From PALSA-505 sp963762615 (GTDB lineage: Bacteria; Actinomycetota; Actinomycetes; Streptosporangiales; Streptosporangiaceae): a stretch of DNA of 64,000 bases. The notes beneath the pieces were generated by a model. It was not told the origin of the DNA and did not search any database. It saw nothing but the letters and a program-made list of their open reading frames with translations. The DNA lies in the NCBI GenBank assembly GCA_963762615.1, contig CAVXLG010000003.1:186001-250000 (forward strand), in the 5' to 3' direction. The translations under genes were made by a program, and so were the position numbers. This document shows, in pieces, positions 54,581 through 63,215 of this stretch (the stretch's first letter is position 1; each line of letters starts with the position of its first letter).

Positions 54581-55107
54581 CGAACAATCAAGGCTACCAG
54601 CTCATCGCACACGTCCTCGACGGACGTGTTGACCAGGGTGACGTCGAATTCGGGCTCCGCGGCCATCTCGAGGCGGGCCTCCGCCAGCCGCTGCGCGATG
54701 AGCTCGGGCGCCTCGGTGCCGCGCCCGTTGAGCCTGCGGACAAGCTCGTCCCAGGACGGCGGGGCGAGGAAGACCAGCAGGGCGTCGGGAATGGCGGCGC
54801 GCACCTGGCGCGCGCCGGCCAGGTCGATCTCCAGCAGGACCGGAACGCCCGCGGCCAGTTTCTCCTCCACCGGGGCGCGCGGCGTACCGTGCCGGTGGCC
54901 GACGAAACGGGCCCACTCCAGGAGTTCGCCCGCCGCGATCAGCCGGTCGAACTCCTGGTCGTCGACGAAGAAGTACTCGCGGCCGTTTACCTCACCCGGC
55001 CTTGGCCGCCGGGTCGTGACCGACACCGACGACCAAAGCTGCGGATAGGCCTCGCGGATCCGCGCGAGAACGGTGCTCTTCCCGACCCCCGAGGGCCCGG
55101 AGAGCAC
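54577..55107 (-). CDS. gmk: Guanylate kinase
   Basis: 176 residues from the GTG at 55107 (VLSGPSGVGKSTVLARIREA, P-loop). GMP-binding motifs are SVTTRRPRPGEVNGREYFFV and EWARFVGHRHGTP, followed by LLEIDLAGARQVRAAIPDAL. Relatives usually have 15-35 residues before the P-loop. The frame here is open back to about 55200 and encodes FRDQRGEGTAASP and GRPAKLT, but has no ATG/GTG/TTG there, so the true start may be a CTG or be hidden by an error. Confidence 0.92.
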   Translation of the reverse strand: MLSGPSGVGKSTVLARIREAYPQLWSSVSVTTRRPRPGEVNGREYFFVDDQEFDRLIAAGELLEWARFVGHRHGTPRAPVEEKLAAGVPVLLEIDLAGARQVRAAIPDALLVFLAPPSWDELVRRLNGRGTEAPELIAQRLAEARLEMAAEPEFDVTLVNTSVEDVCDELVALIVR

Positions 55108-55193
55108 GGTCAGCTTCGCCGGGCGGCCGGAAGATGCCCGCCCGGAACCTGGCGATGCGGCCGTGCCCTCGCCCCGTTGATCGCGGAAGTCGG

Positions 55194-55514
55194 TCAGATA
55201 TCACCGCCGAATTCGGTCTCCAGCGCCGCCCGCTGGTTGGCGCCCAGGCCGCCCACGCGGCGGGACTCCGCGATGCCGAGCCGTTCCATGATCTGTCTGG
55301 CCCGCACCTTGCCGACGCCGGGCATCGACTCCAGCAGCGCGGAGACCTTCATCTTGCCGATCACGTCATCCGACTTGCCATCCTTGAGCACCTGGGGCAG
55401 CGTCGTCGAGCCGTGCTTGAGGCGATTCTTGACTTCGGCGCGCTCCTTGCGGGCCCTGGCCGCCTTCTCCAGGGCAGCAGCACGCTGATCGGGTGTGAGG
55501 GGAGGAAGAGCCAC
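55194..55514 (-). CDS. mihF: Actinobacterial integration host factor mIHF
   Basis: 106 residues from the GTG at 55514 (VALPPLTPDQRAAALEKAAR), which matches the usual MALPPLTP start of the family; GAGG lies 8 bases upstream. A GTG at 55523 would add three residues. The DNA-binding core is KMKVSALLESMPGVGKVRAR and QIMERLGIAESRRVGGLGAN (helix-two-turns-helix). It is a nucleoid protein. It heads mihF-gmk-rpoZ-coaBC with a good promoter upstream. Confidence 0.95.
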   Translation of the reverse strand: MALPPLTPDQRAAALEKAARARKERAEVKNRLKHGSTTLPQVLKDGKSDDVIGKMKVSALLESMPGVGKVRARQIMERLGIAESRRVGGLGANQRAALETEFGGDI

Positions 55515-55560
55515 GCCGTTCACCTCGGGTTTCGTATCGAAAAACTCGCTTCGGGAGGGG

Positions 55561-55589
55561 AAACTAGCGAGTTCAGAGCGCTACGGCAA
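55561..55589 (-). promoter_or_regulatory. Sigma-70-like promoter of mihF-gmk-rpoZ
   Basis: On the minus strand TTGCCG (55584-55589) and TAGTTT (55561-55566) are separated by exactly 17 bases. The -10 ends 38-47 bases before the two candidate mihF starts. Confidence 0.6.
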
Positions 55590-55688
55590 CGTGAACCCGC
55601 GTTTGTCGCGTCATTTATTGCCGATAACTACTATCTGCTAATGACCGGATACTGCCTGTTACGATATCGGGCGGCGAACAGAGACCGG

Positions 55689-55737
55689 GCGGGGCCCCGC
55701 TCACCTGAGCCTTCGCCCGTTTCCGGGGCAAATGCCC
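55689..55737 (-). terminator. Two palindromes downstream of the TauE/SafE gene
   Basis: GCGGGGCCCCGC at 55689-55700 and GGGCA-AA-TGCCC at 55726-55737 lie 85-130 bases after the transporter stop. Neither has a U-tract; the terminator role is inferred from position. Confidence 0.3.
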
Positions 55738-55821
55738 AGGTGCAAAGGTTCGGACACTGCCCAGGAGCAAGGTTACGCCGCCCGCGATGACGGGCGCGAG
55801 GTGGACGGCAGGCCGGACAGG

Positions 55822-56898
55822 TCAGCCGGCCTGGCCGACCGCCTGGGACGGCTGCGGCGCGGGCTCCGCTATCGCGGCCGTGTCCTGGCTGGACGCCCGC
55901 ACGAGCCGGGGGCGCTGGCGGCCGAAGTACAGCGCCGACGCGACGAAGCCGACGCCCACCGGCGTGCCCAGGCTGATCAGGGCGAGCGTCCGCCGCCGAT
56001 CGCACCCTGCGGCGCTCCAGGCTGCGGCCGGCCGGACGTATCCGTCGATGAAGGCCCACAGCGGCAGGCCAACCAGAGCCACGATGCCCATCGTGATCGC
56101 CAGCGCGTGCGCGCTCAGCCCGAGCAGCTTGAGCGCGCTGGCCATGAGCACGAACGCGAGGATCGGGCGGAGCAGGATGTTGGACGCGCGGGAGGACAGC
56201 CAGGAGCCCGCCAGCACGCCCGGGATGCTGCCGACCACGATCGAGGCGGTGAGGCCGAACTCCAGCCCGCCGAACAGCGCGTGCCCGATGGCGGCAGAGC
56301 CGACCAGCGGTATCGACTGCACGATGTCGGTGCCGACGAGGCGCCGCATCGACATCGCCGGGTAGGTGATCATCAGCAGCACGATCATCAGCGACCCGGA
56401 GCCCACCGACGTGATGCCGACCAGGAACCCGCCGAACGCGCCGATGGCGACGGTCAGCACCCGGCGCACCGCGATCTTCGGCTCCGCCTCGCCCTCCGGG
56501 GCCTCCTGCCACCGTCCCGAGCTGTCCATCAGCAGCCTGAAGATCATCGCGGCGGCGGCCAGGAAGATCGCGGCCCCCATCGCGTACTCGATGTTCTGCT
56601 GCACGGCCGCCCCGGAGCCGAGCGAGCGGTCGATGAAGACCCCGACGAAGGCCGCCGGGACCGATCCCGCGCACAGCCAGCCCACCATGCCCATGTGGAC
56701 GGTGCCCCGGCGGTAGTGGACGGCTCCGCCGAACGGCTTCATGATCGCCGACGCCACGATGTCGCTCGACACCGCGGTACTCGGCGTCACGCCGAACAGC
56801 AGGATCAGGATCGGCGTCATCAGCGCGCCGCCGCCAGCGCCCGTCATGCCGACGAGCAGGCCCACGATCAGACCAGCGATGACGATGTCCAGGCTCAC
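55822..56898 (-). CDS. TauE/SafE family sulfite/anion exporter
   Basis: 358 residues from the GTG at 56898, chosen because GGAGGTCCAC directly precedes it; a longer frame to 57072 lacks such a site. About eight to nine membrane helices in two related halves: IVIAGLIVGLLVGMTGAGGG with ALMTPILILLFGVTPSTAVS in the first, IGAFGGFLVGITSVGSGSLM in the second. These are the paired glycine-rich motifs of the family. It is inserted between pyrF and mihF. The substrate (sulfite, sulfonate or other organic anion) is unknown. Confidence 0.88.
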   Translation of the reverse strand: MSLDIVIAGLIVGLLVGMTGAGGGALMTPILILLFGVTPSTAVSSDIVASAIMKPFGGAVHYRRGTVHMGMVGWLCAGSVPAAFVGVFIDRSLGSGAAVQQNIEYAMGAAIFLAAAAMIFRLLMDSSGRWQEAPEGEAEPKIAVRRVLTVAIGAFGGFLVGITSVGSGSLMIVLLMITYPAMSMRRLVGTDIVQSIPLVGSAAIGHALFGGLEFGLTASIVVGSIPGVLAGSWLSSRASNILLRPILAFVLMASALKLLGLSAHALAITMGIVALVGLPLWAFIDGYVRPAAAWSAAGCDRRRTLALISLGTPVGVGFVASALYFGRQRPRLVRASSQDTAAIAEPAPQPSQAVGQAG

Positions 56899-57024
56899 GT
56901 GGACCTCCGCGCGAGTGTCGTCGTGTCGCGCCGCTGCCGGATGCAGCCACACGCCATGCCGCCCTGCGGGCAGGAGTCGAGAATAATGGATTTTCCCATC
57001 AATTCCATCTAGAAACTTCAAACA

Positions 57025-57040
57025 AATTTCTCTAGAAATT
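57025..57040. promoter_or_regulatory. AT-rich palindrome upstream of the TauE/SafE gene
   Basis: AATTTCT-CT-AGAAATT, perfect 7-base arms. A related TCCATCTAGAAAC lies at 57003-57015, and AATTCCATC occurs on both sides (57001 and 57038). The patch is far more AT-rich than its surroundings and sits upstream of the transporter start. Confidence 0.45.
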
Positions 57041-57105
57041 CCATCGGTAAGACCGGATACGGAATTGGGCAAACCTGCAGATAGAGGCGCTGAGCTGCGA
57101 ATATG

Positions 57106-57882
57106 TTAATTTCCGCCTGATTTGCAGGGAAGCGCCGCCGACCGGACCGCGGACCGCAGGCCGGGACGATGAGTGCAGTGGCCGGCCGGGACGTGCCTGC
57201 GCAGGGCCGCGGCGATCGCCGCTGCCGCCGCGCCGGGGTCCGGCGCGCCGGTGATGGCGCGCCCGATCACCAGCAGATCCGCCCCGGCGCGCAGGGCCTC
57301 CTCCGGCGTGGCCACCCGGGCCTGGTCGTGCGCATCGATGCCGGCCGGCCGCACGCCTGGAGTGATCAGGGTGATCTCGGGGCCCACCTCGGCCCGCACG
57401 GCCGCCACTTCGCGCGGGGAGCAGACCAGGCCGCTCGCTCCCGCCTCCACGGCCAGCGCGGCCAGCCGCAGCACCCAGTCGGCCGTCTTGCCGGGCACGC
57501 CGATCCGGGTCAGATCCTCGCCGTCCAGCGAGGTGAGCGCGGTGACGGCGGCGATCGGCGTGCCCGCGGCCGCCTCGACGGCGGCGCGGATCATCGCGGG
57601 CCCGCCGGCGGCGTGCACGGTGAGCAGCTGCGGGCGCAGCCGCGCGACGGCCCGGGCCGCGCTCGCGACGGTGGCCGGGATGTCGTGCAGCTTGAGGTCG
57701 AGGAAAATCTGCACCCCGCTCGCACCCCGGATCGAGGCGACCACCTCGGGCCCGTACCGCAGGTACAGTTCGAGCCCGATCTTGACCGTGCTGACGTGCG
57801 GGGTGACCAGCCCGGCCCACTGCGCGGCGACCTCCAGGTTCGGCGCGTCGAGTGCTACGGCGATGGGGGCAGGGCTAGTCAC
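57106..57882 (-). CDS. pyrF: Orotidine 5'-phosphate decarboxylase
   Basis: 258 residues from the GTG at 57882, preceded by AGGAGGAGCC. It starts VTSPAPIAVALDAPNLEVAA. The active site is FLDLKLHDIPATVASAARAV (Asp-Lys-Asp array), with IGLELYLRYG before it and ITLITPGVRPAGIDAHDQ (phosphate loop) and LLVIGRAITGAPDP near the end. It makes UMP. It lies downstream of pyrD in the pyr operon. Confidence 0.94.
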   Translation of the reverse strand: MTSPAPIAVALDAPNLEVAAQWAGLVTPHVSTVKIGLELYLRYGPEVVASIRGASGVQIFLDLKLHDIPATVASAARAVARLRPQLLTVHAAGGPAMIRAAVEAAAGTPIAAVTALTSLDGEDLTRIGVPGKTADWVLRLAALAVEAGASGLVCSPREVAAVRAEVGPEITLITPGVRPAGIDAHDQARVATPEEALRAGADLLVIGRAITGAPDPGAAAAAIAAALRRHVPAGHCTHRPGLRSAVRSAALPCKSGGN

Positions 57883-58014
57883 GGCTCCTCCTGGGGTCGC
57901 GTCCGCTGGGTCTTGCTGAGGTTGCCGGCCGGCCCGCCTGCGGCACGGCGCAGCGGTGATCCGGGCGGCGTCCGGCCGCGCGGAGGAGAAGTTGACGGCG
58001 CAGCCGTCCAAGCC

Positions 58015-58980
58015 CTAGGGGACACGGTCCGGGCTCGCGTTCTGGCTGGCGCCGACCCGCTGGTGAGCCAGCCCGATCACGTCGGACAGCCGTTCCGCCC
58101 CGGCCCGGGCGAGCTCGTCGCCGAGCTCGCGCAGGACCCGGTCGCACGCGCCGGGATCGTGAAAGATCACCGTGCCCAGGCTGACCATCGCGGCGCCGGC
58201 CAGGATCAGCTCGAGCGCGTCCCGGCCGGTGCGGACGCCGCCCATGCCGATGATCGGGACATCCGGCAGCGCCTGCCTGACCTGCCAGATGCACCGCACC
58301 GCGATCGGCCGGATGGCCGGCCCGGACAGGCCGCCGGTGACGCCGGCCAGCACGGGCCGCATGGTCTGGGTGTCGATGGCCATGCCGAGCAGCGTGTTGA
58401 TCAGCGACAGGCCGTCCGCGCCCGCCGCCACGCAGGCGCGGGCGATCGTCACGATGTCAGTGACGTCCGGTGACAGCTTGGCGAAGACCGGGATGTCGTA
58501 GCGGGCGCTGGCCCGGACCGCCTCGATCACCGCCGCCGCCGCGTTCGGGTCGCAGGCGAACACGGTGCCCCGGTCCTCGACGTTCGGGCAGGAGATGTTC
58601 ACCTCTATCGCGGTGACGCCGGGAGCGTCGGACAGCCGCGTGGCCAGCTCGGCGTACTCGGCGGCGCTGCTCCCGGCGATGGACACCACCGCCCGGGCGC
58701 CCTGGGTGAGCAGCCAGGGCAGGTCGCGCTGCAGGAAAGCGTCGATTCCCGGGCCCTGCAGCCCGATCGAGTTCAGCATCCCGCTGGGCGTCTCGGCCAT
58801 CCGCGGCGTGGGCCGCCCGGCCCGCGGCGCCAGCATGATCGACTTGGTGACGACGGCGCCGAGCTTCGCCACGTCGGTGAACCGGGACAGCTCCCGGCCG
58901 GCCCCCGCGCAGCCCGAGGCGGCCAGTACCGGGCTGGGCAGCTCGACGTGCCCGAGCTTGGTGCGCAGGTCAGCCGGCAT
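58015..58980 (-). CDS. pyrD: Dihydroorotate dehydrogenase, class 1B catalytic subunit
   Basis: 321 residues. FMN and substrate motifs are VLAASGCAGAGRELSRFTDV, MLNSIGLQGPGIDAFL, IEVNISCPNVEDRG (catalytic Cys, class 1), LSLINTLLGMAID and IIGMGGVRTGRDALELILAG. Class 1B works with PyrK to pass electrons to NAD; pyrK is the gene just upstream and overlaps it by 11 bases. Confidence 0.95.
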   Translation of the reverse strand: MPADLRTKLGHVELPSPVLAASGCAGAGRELSRFTDVAKLGAVVTKSIMLAPRAGRPTPRMAETPSGMLNSIGLQGPGIDAFLQRDLPWLLTQGARAVVSIAGSSAAEYAELATRLSDAPGVTAIEVNISCPNVEDRGTVFACDPNAAAAVIEAVRASARYDIPVFAKLSPDVTDIVTIARACVAAGADGLSLINTLLGMAIDTQTMRPVLAGVTGGLSGPAIRPIAVRCIWQVRQALPDVPIIGMGGVRTGRDALELILAGAAMVSLGTVIFHDPGACDRVLRELGDELARAGAERLSDVIGLAHQRVGASQNASPDRVP

Positions 58981-59896
58981 GACGGTTTCCGTCCTGCGCG
59001 ACGCGCTGGCCGTTCTGCCCTGGCGGCCGCCATCCGGGCGCGCCCAGCGCGTCGAACGGGATCGTGCCGACGTCGTCCCAGCGCACCGCCTGCCCGCTGA
59101 ACACCGGCCCGTCGGTGCAGGACCGCACCATCCTGGTCACCCCGTCATCTCCGGCCACCGGGAGCACGCAGGTCATGCAGACTCCGATGCCGCAGGCCAT
59201 GGACTCCTCGACGGAGGCGAACACCGGGATCCCGTACCGGGCGGCGAACCCGGTCACCGCCTGCAGCATCGGCATCGGGCCGCAGGCGTAGATGACCTCG
59301 GCACGGGCCTCGTGGATGACCCGGGGCAGCGCGTCGGTCAGCATGCCGCGCAGCCCCAGCGAGCCGTCCTCGGTGGTGATCGTGGCACTGCGGCCGACCC
59401 GGCGCGCGGTCAGCGCGCCGAACACCCGGTCCGCGCTCGCGGCGCCGATCAGGAAGTCCACCGGGCAGCCCCGGGCTCGCAGCCGGCCGGCCAGCGGGAA
59501 CAGCGGGGCGCTGCCGTATCCGCCGCCGATCAGCAGGCAGCTGGCCGGCTCCCTCGGCTGCGGGAAAGGCCGCCCGAGCGGGCCGGTGATATCCACCACG
59601 TCCCTGGCCCGGCGGCGCGCCAGCCAGCGGGTTCCCGGGCCCTTGGCGGCGAACACGAACTCCACCGTTCCGCCGTGATCGGGGCGCACGTCGTAGATGG
59701 AGAATGCCCGGCGCATCAGCATGGCCGAGTCCGGGCCGCCGACCGCGACGGCGACGAACTGGCCAGGCCGGAACCCGCGGGCGATCCGCGGCGCCACCAC
59801 GGTCATCGCGTGGTAGGCATCCACCCGGCGCACGGTCAGCACCGGGCAGGCCAGCTGCGCGGGGGCCAGCTCGGCCTTCTCGTCGGCGACGGTCAT
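58970..59896 (-). CDS. pyrK: Dihydroorotate dehydrogenase electron transfer subunit
   Basis: 308 residues. The FAD domain has RGFRPGQFVAVAVGG and MLMRRAFSIYDVRPD. The NAD domain has ASCLLIGGGYGSAPLFPLAG and IYACGPMPMLQAV. The 2Fe-2S Cys cluster is SMACGIGVCMTCVLPV followed by MVRSCTDGPVF. It partners PyrD. It overlaps both carB (4 bases) and pyrD (11 bases), so the operon is tightly coupled. Confidence 0.94.
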   Translation of the reverse strand: MTVADEKAELAPAQLACPVLTVRRVDAYHAMTVVAPRIARGFRPGQFVAVAVGGPDSAMLMRRAFSIYDVRPDHGGTVEFVFAAKGPGTRWLARRRARDVVDITGPLGRPFPQPREPASCLLIGGGYGSAPLFPLAGRLRARGCPVDFLIGAASADRVFGALTARRVGRSATITTEDGSLGLRGMLTDALPRVIHEARAEVIYACGPMPMLQAVTGFAARYGIPVFASVEESMACGIGVCMTCVLPVAGDDGVTRMVRSCTDGPVFSGQAVRWDDVGTIPFDALGAPGWRPPGQNGQRVAQDGNRHAG

Positions 59897-62800
59897 CTCT
59901 CCTCTAACCTCGCAGCCCGCTGGCCCCGCAGCCGGGCCGCGTGCTCCTGCAGCGACCGCACCCCGACCTCGCCCCGCTGGATCGCCTCGATGCCCAGCAC
60001 GGCCGCGGCCAGGCCTGCCGTTGTGGTCACGCAGGCGATCCCGCGCCGGACGGCGGCGGTCCGGATCTCGTAGCCGTCCACCCGCGGCCCGGGCTGGCCG
60101 CTGCCGCCGAACGGCGTGTTGACGATCAGATCCACCTGCCCGTCCAGCAGCCTGGTCACGATGGTGGGCTCGCCGTCGGGCCCGGGCCCGTCGCGGTGCT
60201 TGCGCACGATCCTGGCACGGACCCCGTTGCGGCGCAGCACCTCCGCCGTGCCTTCGGTGGCCCAGATCTCGAAGCCCAGGTCGGCCAGCCGCTTCACCGG
60301 GAAGATCATCGACCGCTTGTCGGAGTTGGCCACCGAGACGAACGCCCGTCCCTTGACCGGCAGCGCGCCGTAGGCGGCAGCCTGCGACTTGGCGTACGCC
60401 GTGCCGAACACCTCGTCGATCCCCATCACCTCGCCGGTGGAGCGCATCTCGGGGCCGAGCACGGTGTCCACGCCATCGCCGTGGGCATCACGGAACCGGC
60501 CGAACGGGAGCACCGCCTCCTTCACCGCGATCGGCGCGTCCAGCGGCAGCGTCCCGCCGTCGCCGGCCGCGGGCAGCAGCCCTTCGGCGCGCAGCCCGCC
60601 GATGGTCGCGCCGAGCATCACCCGGGCGGCCGCCTTGGCCAGCGGCGTGGCGGTCGCCTTGGATACGAACGGCACCGTGCGGGACGCCCGCGGGTTGGCC
60701 TCCAGCACGTAGAGCACCCCGGCCGCCAGCGCGTACTGCACGTTCAGCAGCCCGCGCACCCCCACGCCGGACGCGATGAGCCCGGTGGCCTCGCGGACCC
60801 GGTCGACCACGGAGCGGCCCAGCGTGATCGGCGGCAGAGCGCAGGCGGAGTCGCCGGAGTGGATGCCGGCCTCCTCGATGTGTTCCATCACCCCGCCGAG
60901 GAACAGCTCGGTCCCGTCGTACAGCGCGTCCACGTCGATCTCGATCGCGTCGTCGAGGAACCGGTCGATGAGCACCGGGTGCTCCGGGCTGATCTGGGTG
61001 GCCCGCTGCACGTACGCCTCGAGCGCCCCGTCGTCGTAGACGATCTCCATCCCCCGGCCGCCGAGGACGTAGGAGGGCCGGACCAGCACCGGGTAGCCGA
61101 TCTCGTCGGCGATGGCCTTCGCCTCGGCGTAGGAGACCGCGGTGCCGCTGCGCGGGGCCAGCAGGCCGGCCCCGGCCAGCACCCCGCCGAAGGCACCGCG
61201 GTCCTCGGCCAGGTGGATGGCCTGCGCGCTGGTGCCGACGATCGGCACCCCGGCCGCGGTGAGCTCGGCGGCCAGGCCGAGCGGCGTCTGCCCGCCGAGC
61301 TGCACGATCACCCCGGCCACCGGCCCGGACGCCTGCTCGGCGTGCACCACCTCGAGCACGTCCTCCAGGGTCAGCGGCTCGAAGTACAGCCGTCCTGACG
61401 TGTCGTAGTCGGTGGACACCGTCTCCGGGTTGCAGTTGACCATGACCGTCTCGTAGCCGGCCTGCGCCAGCGCGAACGAGGCGTGCACGCAGGCGTAGTC
61501 GAACTCGATGCCCTGGCCGATCCGGTTCGGCCCGCTGCCCAGGATGATCACCTTCGGCCGGTCGCCTGGCGGCACCTCGGTCTCGTCGTCGTAGGTCGAG
61601 TACAGGTAGGGGGTGCGGGCCGCGAACTCCGCCGCGCAGGTGTCCACCGTGTGGTAGACCGGCCGCACGCCGAGCGCGTGCCGCAGGTCCCGCACCCGGG
61701 TGCCGGTGATCCCGCGGAGCTGGCCGATCTGCGCGTCGGAGAACCCGGCTGCCTTGGCCGTGCGCAACGCCGGCGCGTCCAGCGACGGGACGCCCGCCAG
61801 CCGTTCGGCCTCGTCTTCAATGAATCTGACCTGGTCGATGAACCACGGATCGATCCCGCTGGCCGCCGCCAGCCCGGCCACGGTGGCCCCGGCCCGCAGC
61901 GCCTGGTGGACGGTGCCCAGCCGGCCGTCGTGCGGCGCCGCGCAGCGCTGCGACCAGGGCGGCCGCGTCGCCCGGCGGGCCGTCCCAGCTCGAATTCCGC
62001 GCCGCGCTGCTCCAGCGAGCGCAGCGCCTTCTGCAGTGCCTCGGGGAAGCTGCGGCCGATCGCCATCGCCTCGCCCACCGACTTCATGTGCGTGGTGAGC
62101 ACCGGGTCGGCGCCGGGGAACTTCTCGAAGGCGAACCGCGGCACCTTGACCACCACGTAGTCGAGCGCGGGCTCGAAGCTGGCCGGGGTCTCGCCGGTGA
62201 TGTCGTTGCGGATCTCGTCGAGCGTGTAGCCGATGGCCAGCCTGGCCGCGATCTTGGCGATCGGGAACCCGGTGGCCTTGGACGCGAGGGCCGAGGACCG
62301 CGACACCCGCGGGTTCATCTCGATCACGACCATCCGGCCGGTGTGCGGGTGCACGGCGAACTGGATGTTGCAGCCGCCGGTGTCCACGCCGACGGCGCGG
62401 GTCACGGCGATCGCGGTGTCGCGCATCCGCTGGTACTCGCGGTCAGTGAGCGTCATGGCCGGCGCCACGGTCACCGAGTCGCCGGTGTGCACGCCCATCG
62501 GGTCGATGTTCTCGATCGAGCAGACCACGACCACGTTGTCGGCGCGGTCGCGCATCAGCTCGAGCTCGAACTCCTTCCAGCCGAGGATCGACTCCTCGAG
62601 CAGGACCTCGGCGACCGGGCTCGCGTCCAGTCCGGCGCCGGCGATCCGGCGCAGGTCACCGGCGTCGTAGGCGATGCCGGACCCGGACCCGCCGAGGGTG
62701 TAGGACGGCCGGACCACCGTGGGGTAGCCGAGGCTCGCGGCGGTCTCCAGCGCCTCGTCGAGGCTGCGGCAGATCATGCTGGCCGGTACTTCGGCGCCCA

Positions 62801-63215
62801 GCCGGGTGACCACCTCCTTGAACCGCTCCCGGTCCTCGCCCGCCCTGATCGCCTCGATGTCGGCGCCGATCAGCTCGACCCCGTACTCGGCCAGGGTGCC
62901 GGCGTCGTGCAGGGCCACCGCGGCGTTCAGCGCCGTCTGGCCGCCCAGGGTCGGCAGCACCGCGTCCGGCCGCTCGATGGCGATCACCTTCTGCAGTACG
63001 TCCAGGGTGATCGGCTCCAGGTAGGTGGCGTCGGCGAACTCGGGGTCCGTCATGATCGTCGCCGGGTTGGAATTGACCAGGCTGACCCGCAGTCCCTCGC
63101 TCTTGAGCACGCGGCAGGCCTGGGTGCCCGAGTAGTCGAACTCGCACGCCTGGCCGATGACGATCGGACCGGAGCCGATGACGAGCACCGAGGTCAGGTC
63201 AGCGCGGCGCGGCAT
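59893..63215 (-). CDS. carB: Carbamoyl-phosphate synthase large subunit (two frame changes)
   Basis: About 1,107 residues, normal length. The N-terminal half starts MPRRADLTSVLVIGSGPIVI and contains GYPTVVRPSYTLGGSGSGIA and VVIEMNPRVSRSSALASKAT. Frame changes near 61975 and 61935 fall in the linker between halves (HQALRAGATVAGLAAASGID follows). The second ATP-grasp half has GSGPNRIGQGIEFDYACVHA, GYPVLVRPSYVLGGRGMEIV and VLEANPRASRTVPFVSKAT. The end is the MGS-like allosteric domain (AFVSVANSDKRSMIFPVKRL). It supplies carbamoyl phosphate for pyrimidines and arginine. Confidence 0.94.

Larger units (their letters stand above)
55515..55821. other. Intergenic region with mihF promoter and hairpins
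   Basis: No gene. It contains a sigma-70-like promoter (55561-55589), an AT-rich stretch around 55610-55680 and two palindromes (55689-55700 and 55726-55737) that may terminate the TauE/SafE transcript. Confidence 0.5.
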
